Source: Topomyia yanbarensis (taxonomy: Eukaryota; Arthropoda; Insecta; Diptera; Culicidae). From it: a stretch of 64,000 nucleotides of DNA. Where the stretch lies: the NCBI RefSeq assembly GCF_030247195.1, contig NC_080671.1:34508343-34572342 (forward strand), read 5' to 3'. The translations under genes were made by a program, and so were the position numbers. This document shows positions 11,112 through 22,538 of this stretch, in pieces (within the stretch, counting starts at the first letter, position 1; every line of letters starts with the position of its first letter). A model generated the notes under the pieces. The model saw only the letters and a program-made list of their open reading frames with translations. It ran no database searches and had not been told where the DNA came from.

Positions 11112-11900
11112 TTGGTGTAGTATACTGCGATTGGTCCTAGCTTCGCCAGGCATATACTATTCTGTATTTTACCTGGACGAAAAAATGCTGCGCAGAGATC
11201 AAATGCAGATCTCAAAGTAAAATCAGCAGTGGTACTCCAATGTTGACCTTGTATTCGTTAATATTGCTCAGGTGCGCGGCGAAAATTATTTATTGCGAGA
11301 AGAGGAGGAGAATTCTGGTGTAGTATCAATAAACCTTGGCCACGGCTGGCCATATACCACTGTATCTCACCTGGAGAAACAAGCAGTGCAACCGAACATC
11401 CCAATCCAAGGTAAAAGAATCCAAATAGTTTCGTGCAAACTCAATCCAGGGCTCAACAAAGGTACAAGAACACAGTCGAAGAGGATAACAATAATCAAGA
11501 TGTGTATTTTCCGAATCCAGCCTCGGCTGACATATACTCTATTCTAGACTAACCTGGAAAACCTTGATGTGGCGCTCCCTCTTCACGTCCTTGATCCCGA
11601 TTTAATTGATTGTCGAGAGTTTCTGACAAAGTCTTCCTTGACACTGGTTAATGATGATGAAACGCAACCGTCGTCGATCACGTAGTAAATAATTTCGCCA
11701 AACTCCAACCGATGATCGAGTGCCGATGTTCATGGAAACGGCAACCGTAGATGAATCACAATTCCGATGATATCGATTTCATCTCCCGCAATCGAGAAAC
11801 AATTTGGTATCCGAACAACAGCAAGAAAAATTGGTGTTAGCACGAGTTTGTGTGCCAGCTTCGGCTGGACATATAGTAGCGGATCAACTCACCTGAGAAA
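11112..11900 (-). repeat. Four repeated hairpin units in the BEL leader RNA
   Basis: Between the primer site and gag, four diverged units of about 65-85 nt lie near 11,112-11,195, 11,313-11,385, 11,498-11,560 and 11,830-11,900. Each has, in sense order, a splice-donor-like AGGTRAG sequence (the unit at 11,171 has AGGTAAA and the one at 11,551 AGGTTAG), then TATATG, then a small stem-loop. The unit at 11,313 also keeps a CTACACC-type block beyond the stem-loop. The stem-loops are at 11,136-11,150, 11,338-11,351, 11,518-11,529 and 11,855-11,868. Stem sequences differ but pairing is kept: CCAGC/GCTGG, CAGC/GCTG, GGCCA/TGGCC, and CCTGGC/GCTAGG with one G-U pair. Loops such as CGAA or GAA occur in two. 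This suggests selection on RNA structure, for example packaging, dimerisation or splicing control, which is inference. Confidence 0.6.
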
Positions 11901-12107
11901 AATCCTTTGGCGCCAATGTCCAGGCGAAAAGCGATGGCGGAATTTGAGCGTCGATCCAACATGCGATGGCCGATCAGGTATTGTGATATTGTTTCCCTTG
12001 GTAGAGCAGCGATGGCGGTTTTTAATAGTGCCCGCGATGACAATGGCGCCGACCCAGCATCGACGCGTCCGCTGGTAGGTTTCTTTGACACCAGACCCGG
12101 TCCGGGA

Positions 12108-12124
12108 TCCGGCTCGAAGGACCA
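12108..12124 (-). other. BEL primer binding site, tRNA-Tyr type
   Basis: Three bases inside the 5' LTR, the minus strand reads TGGTCCTTCGAGCCGGA. This is complementary to the 3' end of an insect tRNA-Tyr, which ends TCGAAGGACCA and begins CCTTCGA. All 17 bases match the tRNA sequence as I remember it. This fixes the direction of the element. Confidence 0.75.
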
Positions 12125-12127
12125 AAA

Positions 12128-12804
12128 TGTTGGCTCCTTGGTCCTAGCCAACACCGAAGACGATCGAAACCCACCTTTGGTATCTGCATGCAATCAGCCA
12201 CAACGGGTCCGGTTGAAATTTGGTGATGAAACTGGCTCTGACTTAATACGGTCTAATTTTGCTCAGCCATGTATGCATGCATCTTGGGTTGTCATACGAC
12301 CAATAAAATAGGCGCCCACGAATTGTTCACACATCACACAACACCTTTATTATACATATTAGATGGACTAACGACTATTTATTAAAATATTAACATCTAA
12401 CATAAAATTTATACATCTGGAGTAATATCACATGGGTCCGTTGGACCGTCTTCACCGGAGATTGAAATGGCACTGTCCTGCACGTTCACCACTAGGCTAG
12501 CCCGAAGCAATGCAGTGTGATCTGCGATGTTTTCCCAGGCACTCTCTCGATCAGGCGATCTCCCGCTCTGGATTGGTGTATGACGATCGTGGACCACCAC
12601 ATGCTGATAACGTAGTGCAACCATCACTCTTATCACTGCTGATGGCACTACCACCGACGATGCGCTGCTGATCTCACTGGTGATCTCACTGATGGTCGTA
12701 AACGACGTGATATTGTACCGATCGGATGTGTTGGAGAGTAATGGACTGTATGGACTGTTTATTCCAGGGATGTAGTGGAGGGTGGATGGTGCGACTCCTA
12801 AACA
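12128..12804 (-). repeat. BEL 5' LTR
   Basis: 677-bp long terminal repeat, TG...CA on the minus strand, upstream of the primer site. A TATAAAT sequence (12,407-12,413, read on minus) and an AATAAA polyadenylation-type sequence (12,346-12,351, read on minus) lie in the order expected for promoter and RNA 3' end signals. An 81-codon open frame inside the LTR (12,409-12,654) is present in both LTRs simply because they are copies of each other. Confidence 0.95.
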
Positions 12805-12809
12805 GTACT

Positions 12810-13010
12810 TAATTAATAATGCATTTAATTACTATTCAGCAAATATTCCAGCTCTGTAATTGAATATTTTCGAAAATGATATGGTGGAATCAGAAACGAT
12901 ATAGTCTTGTTAAGATGGTCATTAGCGCTGTTAGCGGTAACAAACCTAAAACAAGCAACATTAATTCTATTCTATTCTATTCTAACCCTTACACAGCCAG
13001 TATTGAAAAG
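12810..13010. repeat. Diverged local repeat, copy 2, right part
   Basis: Continuation of the repeat cut by the BEL insertion. Shares CTGTAATTGAATATTT, GTCATTAGCGCT and ACACAGCCAG with 3,400-3,545. It contains a short ATTCT run (12,965-12,985). Confidence 0.6.
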
Positions 13011-13684
13011 CATCCTGGAAAACACTGCAGATATCCTTTAGTGTTTTTCTTGTCAACATTAATATTTGAAGCATATTACAATATGTCGCAAATATTGAAA
13101 CGGCCAGGCCTACTGTGCAGAGTTGGGTTTGAAGATGTTTCAATATTATACGGCAATTGAGTTATTCATTTAATGAACAATTCAACCAACGAATCGTTTT
13201 GCAACTTGAATGAGGAAGAAACGAGGACAACCGTACCGACCGTTTCAGTTTATAGGGGGTTAGGGTAAAACCAACGACACGACTAGACACTGGCATTCAA
13301 AAAGTGTATCGAAAATCTGACTACCCCTCAGTGACTCAGGTAACTGGTACTGTCAAATTTGATATTTCATGAGAAAATGCATGAAACTGGCAACACCTTC
13401 GTATCTGTTATTTATTTCAAATAGTTACCGTCGCAGTTCCTGGCTACGCAGGGAAAAATATAGAAACAACAAAACAAACCCAAAGTTTTACAGAAGAAAA
13501 AAATTTCCCGTTAATATTACCAAATGTTCAGCAACAACAGCAAAAAGGATATTCACGTTTTGTAAACTGCAATAGTGATAAAACGCCAATAGAAAACGAA
13601 ATCAAAACAGGATATTCGTTGTTAAAATGTTAACGTAAAAAATTCTTGCTGAACCTAAACTGAAATCAGCAATATATCACTTAT
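13011..13684. other. Noncoding stretch, nothing recognised
   Basis: No supported open frame or repeat family. A 13-base motif near 13,271 recurs inverted near 17,885, but I do not regard that as significant. Confidence 0.35.
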
Positions 13685-14255
13685 CTAGAAAACGTGAATT
13701 TGTTGGTCTACTTCCACTATGGAAAAATGTTGACGTCCAAGGACCACGAAACCAAACACTTGTTTGAGAAGCACAGCAAATCCGCTAGTGGGTTCCAAAA
13801 ATATCTCGCTTGCTACCGCCCCCCTCACTAAACCACAAGAAGATTTGGGATATTTGAAACAAGCGAGATCCGCATTTCTGCTTTCACCTACCTTCCGCTC
13901 AAACGAATCGTCCTGGAAAATGTCAACCACCCAGTGCAGATGATCAATAACACAGTGAAGACGATTATCGGATAGTCGTGCTTCTGTATGTTCTGTTATC
14001 TGAAGAATACCTTCAACCGACGGCAATGCGACCAAAACTATGTGATTCGTCTACTGAGATGGCATCACTCGAAATTGAAACTGAAAACTACCTGAAAGAC
14101 TGACCCATTTTGATGGAATTCCCGCATGTCCGAGGAGGACCACCCGATACCTCACTGTGTGCTATCGTGGCATTCAAAGGCTGTCGGTAACGTCGTCGAT
14201 TCTCTACTGGCCATAAACTGTGCAAGCTAAATGTTCTTCTTTTCTCCGTCATCAT
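13685..14255 (-). CDS. Possible two-exon gene, product unknown
   Basis: On the minus strand an exon from ATG at 14,255 to 14,105 can be joined to 14,037-13,685 across a 67-nt intron (GTCAGT...CACATAG). This gives a frame of 167 codons plus stop. The second exon encodes a protein-like sequence, for example ITEHTEARLSDNRLHCVIDH and FEPTSG-like and VLGRQHFSIV segments, with a natural mix of residues and no repeats. I do not recognise the family. The donor GTCAGT is only moderate, and a second reasonable donor, GTAGTT at 14,094, breaks the frame. It could be a decayed gene, part of an unknown transposon, or chance. Confidence 0.3.
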
Positions 14256-15408
14256 TGTCCACCCTTCCTGCCCCGTATCTGATACTGCTTTCAACCCGGT
14301 GCTGAACTTAAACCCCCTAAAATTTCATTACGGTTGACATCGCTCTCTTATTTACTTAGTCGATGGATCCGCTTCAGACCAAAGGGACCCAAGAGGAGAT
14401 CAGGAACAAGACAAGTAAAATCAATGCGAAGTTTTAATTGCATCACTGATGACTTAGCACGCGTTAGGTGCAGGATATCTTGGACTAGACAAAATAGAGG
14501 ACTTGACGTTACACACTTTGAGACAAACAGACGCAAAATTTAGTCCTCTCGAGGACCAGTGTTTACTTGACAGACAGTTGCTAATTCGTCCGATTTTGCA
14601 AATTTTGTCTCGCGGGACGGACCGAGACCTCTTAAGCTATAAGCTTCAGTCCTATCAGCACGCCAAAAAAATAAAAAATAATAAAATTTCCTTCTAATCA
14701 CTAAGTGACGTGACTGTGAGAATAGGGCCCTATATTCGCCGGAAAATGAGCTAAGTCGTTCCATAATGCGTGCAGTTCCCTGCCAAAATTGGTTGCGTAG
14801 ACGGTGCGGGGTTCTTATTTTGTACCGTTTGATCACTGAGAACTGACATGCAAGTAAACTTTTCAACTTGTGTAAGTAAAATAACTGTCGCTTTGAAATG
14901 ACAACAGCAAGTAGACACTTGTCACTAGTTGGCGCTTCGATCGGCCAGCAATAACTATACGGGACTTGTAAGCAAACTTGGATACAATGGTGACTCACGC
15001 ATGCAAACCTGTATGCGATGGTGATTTTCAACGTATTTTCATTTAAATGTTTACACAGGTTTTTCGGGAAAATTTGTTCTAGCTTATATGTCTGTTCTCT
15101 GTGGTTTGATTATCACAAGCTGACCATATAGCAGCATACCATACGCTTCTTCTATGCAAAGACCAGTAGAATTTTATTAAGATTTGGCGAAATCAGCCGA
15201 GCCGTGCGAAGGACATCGCGGTAAAACTACATTGCCTCGCTCTGCACCGACATGTAATAGTGTTGTTCTTCCAGAAGTTGAAATTATTTGATTATCTTTG
15301 TTTCTACAGCCGATCTTCGTCCGCAGTGATTTGGTAATAGTTGTCGCGTTTATCCAAATCAGCAACATTGAAGTGAACCTGAAAATTCTGAAAAATTATA
15401 CAAGAAAT
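14256..15408. other. Noncoding stretch, nothing recognised
   Basis: Open frames occur on both strands between 14,334 and 15,031, but none shows a recognisable domain or motif and they overlap each other. I see no repeat structure. Confidence 0.35.
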
Positions 15409-15414
15409 ATAACT

Positions 15415-15735
15415 AGGGTGATGAGCCTATTTTCACCATACTAAGCAAGGTGCCTCACTAATTCGGCAATTTCTTGCCTTACAATCAATGGAATGCGTAA
15501 AAATTGACATCAACCGCTTTGCTTCGTAGTTAAGAACCAATATAGTAACACAAATGCGTTGAAAACAGTAAAATTCTCGAGTTTGAGCACAATGAAAACT
15601 CGAATCGAGTGCCCCTATTGTTGCGCTACCATTTGACTCAACGCGTTGAACAAAGATGGCAGACACTGCTCTAACCAACGGCTTCAAATGGGTAGGGTGA
15701 TAATAGAAACATGGCGCGAATAGGCTCATCACCCT
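15415..15735. mobile_element. 321-bp MITE with AGGGTGATGAGCC ends
   Basis: Begins AGGGTGATGAGCCTATT and ends with its exact reverse complement; similarity continues for about nine more bases. It is flanked by ATAACT at 15,409-15,414 and again at 15,736-15,741. There is no coding capacity. The flanking repeat could also be read as a shorter TAAC with termini TAGGG, so the superfamily is uncertain. Confidence 0.8.
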
Positions 15736-15779
15736 ATAACTTAAAATATGCTTCATAAGCCAATCCATCATTATACTCA

Positions 15780-17563
15780 ACTACGCACGCAAGCGAGACA
15801 GAGCGAACTCACTAATTTTTACAGCCAAGAAGCGCTATTCCGAACAACATTTCGACCATAATCTAGCCGCCAAAATAATACATACCGCCAAAATAGTACA
15901 TAATAACTCAAAAAAATCTCACCAACTGACACTATTATCCCTGATGAAATCAACCAGTTTTTCGCAGAAGGTCATCGTCAACTCCTGACAGAGGTTCCTC
16001 TTATACCACCAACGAATCCAGCACCAGCGCGGCGAGAGGGTGAGTTTAATTTTCACCATACCGATGTTAATGCCGTTTGTCTGAAACTCTACGAAATCCA
16101 AACGAATGCTACCGGATCAGACGACATCCCGATATCCTTTGTTAAACTACTATGTCCGTTCATCCTTCCAGTATTATCCCACCTTTTCAACAATATCATC
16201 GACTCCAAATCCTTCCCCACAATCTGGAAAAAAGCCATTACCGCGCCGATTCCCAAGTCTTCGAATCCTTCAGAACCTAAAGACTTCCGTCCAATTAGCA
16301 TTCTACCGGCCTTTTCTAAGATCCTGGAAAAAATCCGCTAGAGCAAATCAGCGAATACCTTAGGAGGGCGAACCCGCCACTTCTTGCGCACTGCCAATCC
16401 GGCTATCGGAAGGGGTACAGCACGACGACTGCCCTCACGAAAGTGGTTCACGACATCTACAGCAACTTCGACAACAACCGCTGTACAGTCATGGTACTCG
16501 TGGACTTCTCGCTAGCTTTCAACTGTGTTCAACATAAGATACTCGCGAACAAACTTAATAGCGAGTTCCTCTTTTCTCCGGATGCATGTGGTTTGATCTC
16601 TTCCTTTCTGGGTGGACGTTCACAGGCCGTTCGCCTCGGAAATACAACGACCGCCGAACGCGGGGTACCAGAGGGCACACCACAGGGCTCATGTCTTAGC
16701 GCGCTACTATTCAGCATGTACATAAATAGCCTGCCAACAACACTTACGTGCAGTTGGCATCTTTATGCCGATGATCTCCAAATCTACCTATCGGGACCGA
16801 TCGCAGAGATAGACAGACTTGTGCACATCATCAACAAGATCTTGCAGCAGTAGTCGGTTGGGCCAAAGAACACTACCTGTTCCCTAACCCGAAAAAACAG
16901 GCAATAATTTTCAGCAAGACAGATGTAGTTGTACCTACCGCGGATATAGTCTTCAGCGGTTCGACGATTCCTCTTAGCAGCAATGTAACAAACCTCGGCC
17001 TACAACTTGACTGCAATCTAAGCTGGACCCACCAAGTGAATGACGTGGTGAAGAAAACATATAACACTTTTAGGACCTTCAGACGTTTTACGGAAGTACT
17101 TTCACAGAAAACAAGACATAAGTTGGTACAGGCCGTAGTAGTACCTATATTCACCTACTGCAACGTTGTATGCTATCCGGGACTATCAGCTACACTCAAA
17201 CAACAGCTTCACCGCTGTTACAAGTCGGCAGTTCGTTTCGTCTACTGACTTCGCCGTCGTGACACAACGGCAGCAGTAAGAAATACAATTCTTGGGCAAG
17301 ATCTACCGTCGAACTATTACCTGCGTATTTGTTGCATTATGAATCAAGCTTTCGATGAAATGCTTCCCGCATACATTCTGCAACACCTACAAAGAGGACA
17401 ACAGCAGCGCACGAGAGGCTTCAACATACCTAGACACACAACCGCCAGCGGAAAAAGTCTGTTGGTATATGGAGCGTCATGCTGGAATGGATTGCCGATG
17501 GCAATCAAGCAAGAAAACCGGAAATACGCCTTCAAGAATGCACTGAGGAGAATCATATAGTTT
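15780..17563 (+). pseudogene. 5'-truncated LINE reverse transcriptase relic
   Basis: Starts in the linker between endonuclease and RT (KKRYSEQHFDHNLAAKII). The RT domain follows in broken frames: FRPISILPAFSKILEKI near 16,330, then SGYRKGYSTTTAL, motif A VDFSLAFNCV, PEGTPQGSCLSALLF and the catalytic block YADDLQIYL near 16,770. The C-terminal region runs to a stop at 17,560. Visible lesions are a frameshift at about 16,337, another at about 16,850 and an in-frame TGA at 17,246-17,248. The type is a Jockey/CR1-like non-LTR element. The 3' tail holds AATAAA near 17,675 but no clear poly(A). It is an inactive remnant. Confidence 0.85.
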
Positions 17564-18213
17564 TAGTGCAAGCTAATTTGAAAATTTTATTCGCTCCTAA
17601 TGTTATTATCTCTAACCAAAACTACCTTTCGTTGACCTGATGTACAGTGTAAACTAACAGATTTTCGTATGCAATAAAACTACAAATTACTCGGTAGCAG
17701 ATGTTTATGTTGAAAACATAACATGGTTGCTATATAGCAACGACAGCAACCTAAAATCAAAACAAAGAAGCGTTGCTGGAAAACTTATTTTTTCGGTGGC
17801 ACCGAGGGGTGACTCAATGTACTGGTAACTGGTGGTAATTTACTCGATCATTTTTTCATCGGAAGATTTCATGAAGTTTCAGGTCGTGTCGTTGGTAAAA
17901 CGTTGGGAGTGACTTTGCTAAGAAGGTTAATGTCACTCCTTTGGTCCTTCGGGATGGGACAGAGGTATTTACACCTTGCTCTGGCTCATTAAACCTAGGT
18001 TATAGCGCCTTCACTCGCTCTAAACCTAAAACAAACAACATTAAGGGACCACTTCAATAAAAAACATACACTGACAGCGAACGTATTCTAGGAACACTGT
18101 TGGAATTTGACAAGACACTTTGAGTACAAAAACAAGGGTTACTTTTGAAAATGTCTTTTGTAATAACCCATATTCAAAACATCCATGCTAAATTCAGCCG
18201 GAAGACAAGACAT

Positions 18214-18321
18214 AATTCTGGCTGATTCCAGTTAGTATTCCGATTCCAGTGACACAACCGTTTCTAATTAGAATCAGTTGTGTCATAGGAGCTAGAGTAC
18301 TAACTAGAACCAGCCAGAATT
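18214..18321. repeat. 108-bp imperfect palindrome
   Basis: The arms match at roughly 80 percent and most mismatches are transitions. The left arm begins AATTCTGGCTGATTCC and the right arm ends with GAACCAGCCAGAATT. The centre, TTCTAATTAGAA, is a perfect palindrome with its axis exactly at the middle of the whole. This resembles a decayed hairpin MITE; transcribed RNA could fold into one long hairpin. Confidence 0.7.
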
Positions 18322-19580
18322 CCGGCTCATTTTCCAACTGGATGCTCAGCAAAAATGAAAATGTACACGGTAGGACACAAACTTCATAATTCACATTTTC
18401 TATTGTTGGTAGATATAGAAATCCAACATCGTGTGGAGGTGCTGTAAATGTACAGAACAATTCCAGGACAAGTTCTATGATTCTCCTCCTTCTTATAATC
18501 CTACATGTTCACGTCTCGAAGCTATGATAATTGGCTCATGGGACCAGTGCTATACCAGAATTACTCTTTCCAATTGCTTCGCAATCGATTGTTGCTTGCC
18601 ATACAAACCTAAAGTCTAAAGTGCTGATGTCCTTTACTGTCTCAAGAAGTCGTCTCCAAACAACTCGGCTCATGGCCGTACGTCTTCAATCGCAAATAGC
18701 TTGAAAATTTTGCAAAACACATTCATTCTGGTCAATCTTTCTTGGAAGCTGCACCTTTTATCTGTGGAGCCCATTTCGCGAATTTTTTCTACTTGGTTCT
18801 TACTCGACAGTTCCAGCACATTGCAGCGATGGATGGGGATGTTATCCAAGCAGTTATCGTGATTCGTTGATCATATACCGTCTCCTTGTTTCGTCATCAA
18901 TGAACTCCGCCATGAACGGCCTACAATATCTTCCGCTCGAAAATTTTGGTCCTTCATCAACTTAGTCTAGGTTTTGTGGCAGTAGTTGATAAGAATTTTG
19001 TTGTTGATATCTTTTGCGCACTCGAAATATTTTTCACCTATGAAGTTGCATCTACTTTTCTCAATTATCAACTGATTTTTGCCAAACAACCTGTAAGTGA
19101 TTCAGCTTTTATTTCAAGGTTCATATGCATTGTTGGTTTGGCTAGAGAACTGGTTCCTGATTTATGCGAAAATTCCTTTGGGATTATTCGCGGGCCAAAC
19201 ACCTATAGATCTCATCTGGAATAATATTGGCCAGTTGCATCAAAAATTGTATACAGGAACTAAATTGAAATTCATTTAGAACCAGATTTGCTAATCTCTT
19301 CAGAATTCGAGGATATCTGAGCAATTCCAGGTCCCCTGTTCTATTCGATTCTCCTTCATTCATTAAGCATAAATCGCTGTACGCTTGGAATGGGTCGAAG
19401 TCTGTGAAAATAGAAGGTCTCGTACCGCATTGAATTTTAGAAACAATAAACCACATGAATCTCTAAGACAATTTCACCTGGATTTTAAAACGCATTGTAC
19501 TCAGTGCACTACGCGACTTCTGGAGGGTTATCTGCAAACAACAATTATTTTCCCAGTAGATACATCATACGCTAAGCTCA

Positions 19581-19683
19581 TCAACCCTGACGTAAAAATC
19601 CGTACACCATACCGCAACGAAGTGTGATCGTTCACTTCGCTCAGATAAGCAGTTCGCATGAAGTTTTTCGTTAGAGTTGGTCA
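19581..19683. repeat. Hairpin MITE, copy 1
   Basis: About 100 bp related to 22,539-22,650, sharing AAAATCCGTACACCAT, AACGAAG and TTAGAGTTGGTCA/TCAGAGTTGGTCA. The two halves are inverted relative to each other, so the unit can fold back. Confidence 0.6.
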
Positions 19684-20756
19684 GTCTAATCATACCTAAG
19701 CTGACCAGTTATGACGTTTCTTCTGTCAACCATACGACAGAGGAGCATAATCGTACACCATGCTCATGCACACAATCCATGAAGTATACGGACAAAATCG
19801 TCGAAGTTGCGCTGCGAGGAAGCACTGTAGTCCATATCACTTGTTACAAGTAGTTTTCCAGAAAAGATATAAAAGGTGTCTATTACTCATGCTTGCTGTT
19901 CTATATTACTGCTTTGTTGGGCTTTAGTGGAATTTGAAAAATCAACTTCAACATTTCTTCATTTTCCATCGCATCGAATCTCTAAAGTTGATATAAACCC
20001 TTTTCAATTTGCCTCCTAGACATCGAGCTTGACGCCAAGGGAAGTCATGTCATTTTTATCAACAAACAAGCGAATCTATAGCTAGCTGGCCATGGGATTT
20101 GATTTTGTGCAAAATGTTTTCACACTGTAAGAAACGATCGAAAACAAATGGTCAATTATACTAGCATGTGTACATTCTTTTATTTCATGGAAATGAGGAA
20201 AATTCTTACCTACATTGTTTTTCCGAAATAAAACTTACTCTCGATAGTTTATCTCATATGCACTCTTCACTATAATGTAATATTTGGCATTCGAAATATT
20301 GGATATTCAATTTTGACCACATTTCAACCAATTTCACACAGTGCACACAAATCTTTGCGTATGCCATAGTGTTGCCGAAGTGCATGTAAACAAACATGCA
20401 TTTACGAAAAACCTCCGGACAGGAAATTCCGGTTCCTGTGGTATTTTTCACGGGACTGTGAATTTTAAAAGTTTCCCCTACTTATCACGAAGGGATCAAG
20501 GTATGTTGAGTGTTTTCTATGATGTAGTTACGTAGATAACTTGTCCAGAGAGCTGCAGTGTCAGAAAGCGCCATAATGGATTGATCTGCACCGCACTCCA
20601 AATTTTTCGGACAGGAAATTTTCGCAACCACACAATATTTAGTTTGGACAAGTATTTTTAAATGTTTGTTATGCTTTGTTTTTGGGTATTGAAGAAAATT
20701 GGACGCAATTCTGATTGCCACAACAGAGGAAAAAAATCAAATAATACAGGTGCGGT

Positions 20757-20818
20757 ATTACCACAGTTCACATTGAAGTGGTCCGTTAACGGACCACTTC
20801 AATATGAACTGTGGTAAT
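20757..20818. repeat. 62-bp near-perfect palindrome centred on GTTAAC
   Basis: Thirty of 31 arm positions pair; the only mismatch is 20,771 against 20,804. The centre GTTAAC contains a TTAA. The inner arms equal the candidate terminal repeat CGGACCACTTCAAT also seen at 18,046. It looks like two terminal repeats meeting head to head at a shared TTAA. Confidence 0.85.
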
Positions 20819-20930
20819 TGTGGTAATTGTGGTTGGTATTGTTAAACTTCTTCTGTTTGACCTACTGCAACATAGGGTCTATTCGTGCATTCCAAACGCG
20901 CATTTGATGGTGATTGGTTTTAATAATTGC

Positions 20931-22360
20931 TTTTTGCCTTTCTCATATAGAAAGGTTATGCAATCGGTTGAAAGTTCGACTTTCTAACTGAGACCCGCAG
21001 GGCCGAATCACTTATACCATTCGACTTAGTTCGTCGAGATCGGAAAAAGTCTGTTTGCGTGTATTTATGTATGTATCAAAAAATCTCACCGATTTTTCTC
21101 AGAGATGGCTTGCAAAAATAAGCTTGATTTTTTTTATTGATCCGACTTCCGGTTCTGGAGTTACAGGTTGAACAGTACGATCACACAGCAAATTCCCATA
21201 TAAACTAGTACCACCATGATATCCAACTAATGCAATACACATTAAAATATGTGCAAGATTACTTGGATTTGCGTGTCTAGATCATTTATGACCTATCGAA
21301 GTGACTTTGACCACATGGGCCACTTAGGACAGTTCATGATGCCCCTGATGAACTTGTCGTACCTATTCCTCAACGAATTGTTTATCGCTTTTTAGAAACT
21401 TGGTCTCAAATAAAAGGTACAACGTTCCCATTAGCTGCTATTGGATTTCTTATTGATTCGACCTCCGGTTCCGTAATTCCAGGATGATGAGTACGAACAT
21501 GCAGCAAATCCCGATTTCAATGTATACGGCGATGAATGTAAAAAGATGAAATTTTTTGCGAAATGTGTCCACAACTGCTTGGATTTGTAGTTCTTGGTCA
21601 ATAACAGTCATTCAAAGTCTCATTTGCCACATTGGCCACCATCGGCTGTTCCGGAAGCCCCGACGGAAATTCAGAATAACATTTTCATCGCTTTCTTAGT
21701 GATGACTGGACTGATTTGACCAAACTAAGTCTCAAATGAACGGTGTTGCGAAAAAAAAACTGTTATTGAATTTTGTTTCAACCCGACATCCGGTTGCGGA
21801 GTTACGGGTTGTGGAGTGTAGACACAGAGAAAACTTGTATTCAAACCGATACTGCGATGAATGCCAAAAGGACTAGAATAGGAACTAAACATCTTGCATT
21901 TCCAGTTCTAGGTTACTGACGGCCCATCGGAATCTTGTTGGCTACATTAACAACCATAGACGGATTTGGAAGTGCCCGAAAAAATGGCCATCTTTCAAAA
22001 TTAAATAATTCACATCCGTTTCTCGGAGATAGTAGGGGCGATTTTCACAAAGTTAAGATAAGATATATTATCCTTATAGACTGCTATGAAATTTCGTACA
22101 GTTCGGTTTTATGGTTCCAGAAATATAGAATGGTCCGGTCGCATAAGAAATTCCCATATGCGCCGGATCTAATTTTTTATTTCAAAGGGGAGACCCTATG
22201 AAATTTCGGAAATCGAATTCGTATTTTTGATGCCAAATGTCCTTAAAATGCATGAAACGTGAAGATTTTATATTACACCGAAAAATTTTGTTTTGATAAA
22301 AATTCACTCTTGTACCATTCGATTCAGTTAGTAGAGATCACAAAATGTCTGTGTATGCAT
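20931..22360 (+). repeat. Dispersed mosquito repeat, family A, type 1 body
   Basis: The head (20,931) contains a small hairpin, CCTTTCT-catat-AGAAAGG, then a GC-rich patch GCAGGGCC and a short stretch with GTATGTATG. The body is made of units of about 320 bp, each with a CATCCGGTTGCGGAGTTACGG-like line, found near 21,143, 21,459 and 21,786. A partial second head appears at 22,316-22,360. No protein is encoded. I recognise this as an abundant mosquito repeat but cannot place it in a superfamily. Confidence 0.75.
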
Positions 22361-22538
22361 ATTAATTAATATTAATAACAATTACAATGATCTCACATTA
22401 CATATTAACAAAATTACATACAAGGTATACAGCATTACATTACTGAAATATTTTAACATAATCTTATAAGCTAAGTCAATCTCCTAAGTCTATTCTTGAA
22501 AGCATCACTAGAAGCATAAAAATCGAAATGGTCATACC

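Larger units (their letters stand above)
5210..12804 (-). mobile_element. BEL/Pao LTR retrotransposon, recent insertion, defective pol
   Basis: A 7,595-bp element flanked by the 5-bp duplication GTACT (5,205-5,209 and 12,805-12,809). Both LTRs are 677 bp, run TG...CA, and differ only at 5,706/12,624 (C versus T). Order on the minus strand is 5' LTR, tRNA primer site, a leader of about 1 kb, gag with three zinc knuckles, then protease, reverse transcriptase, a remnant of RNase H, integrase and the C-terminal domain typical of BEL/Pao pol. The near-identical LTRs indicate a young insertion, but pol carries an internal deletion with frameshift in RNase H, a second frameshift in the integrase core and an in-frame stop. 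The copy therefore cannot supply its own Pol and may have moved with proteins from an intact relative. No env-like frame is present. Confidence 0.95.
18042..20788. mobile_element. Candidate TTAA-flanked DNA element
   Basis: The left end reads TTAAGGGACCACTTCAAT (18,042) and the right end is its reverse complement with one mismatch, ATTGAAGTGGTCCGTTAA, finishing at 20,788. TTAA at both ends fits a piggyBac-type insertion. No transposase frame is recognisable in the 2.7 kb between. At the right end the terminal sequence is followed at once by an inverted copy of itself (see 20,757-20,818). The match is short, so this remains a candidate. Confidence 0.4.

Noticed and set aside
11830..11900. The BEL leader units as complete mini-introns
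   Set aside because: Donor-like AGGTRAG and a CTAAC sequence occur, but no AG acceptor lies at a suitable distance in most units.
13271..17895. CCAACGACACGAC near 13,271 and its reverse complement near 17,883 as ends of a 4.6-kb transposon
   Set aside because: Only 13 bases match. In 64 kb, inverted matches of that length are expected by chance, and no target duplication or further similarity supports it.
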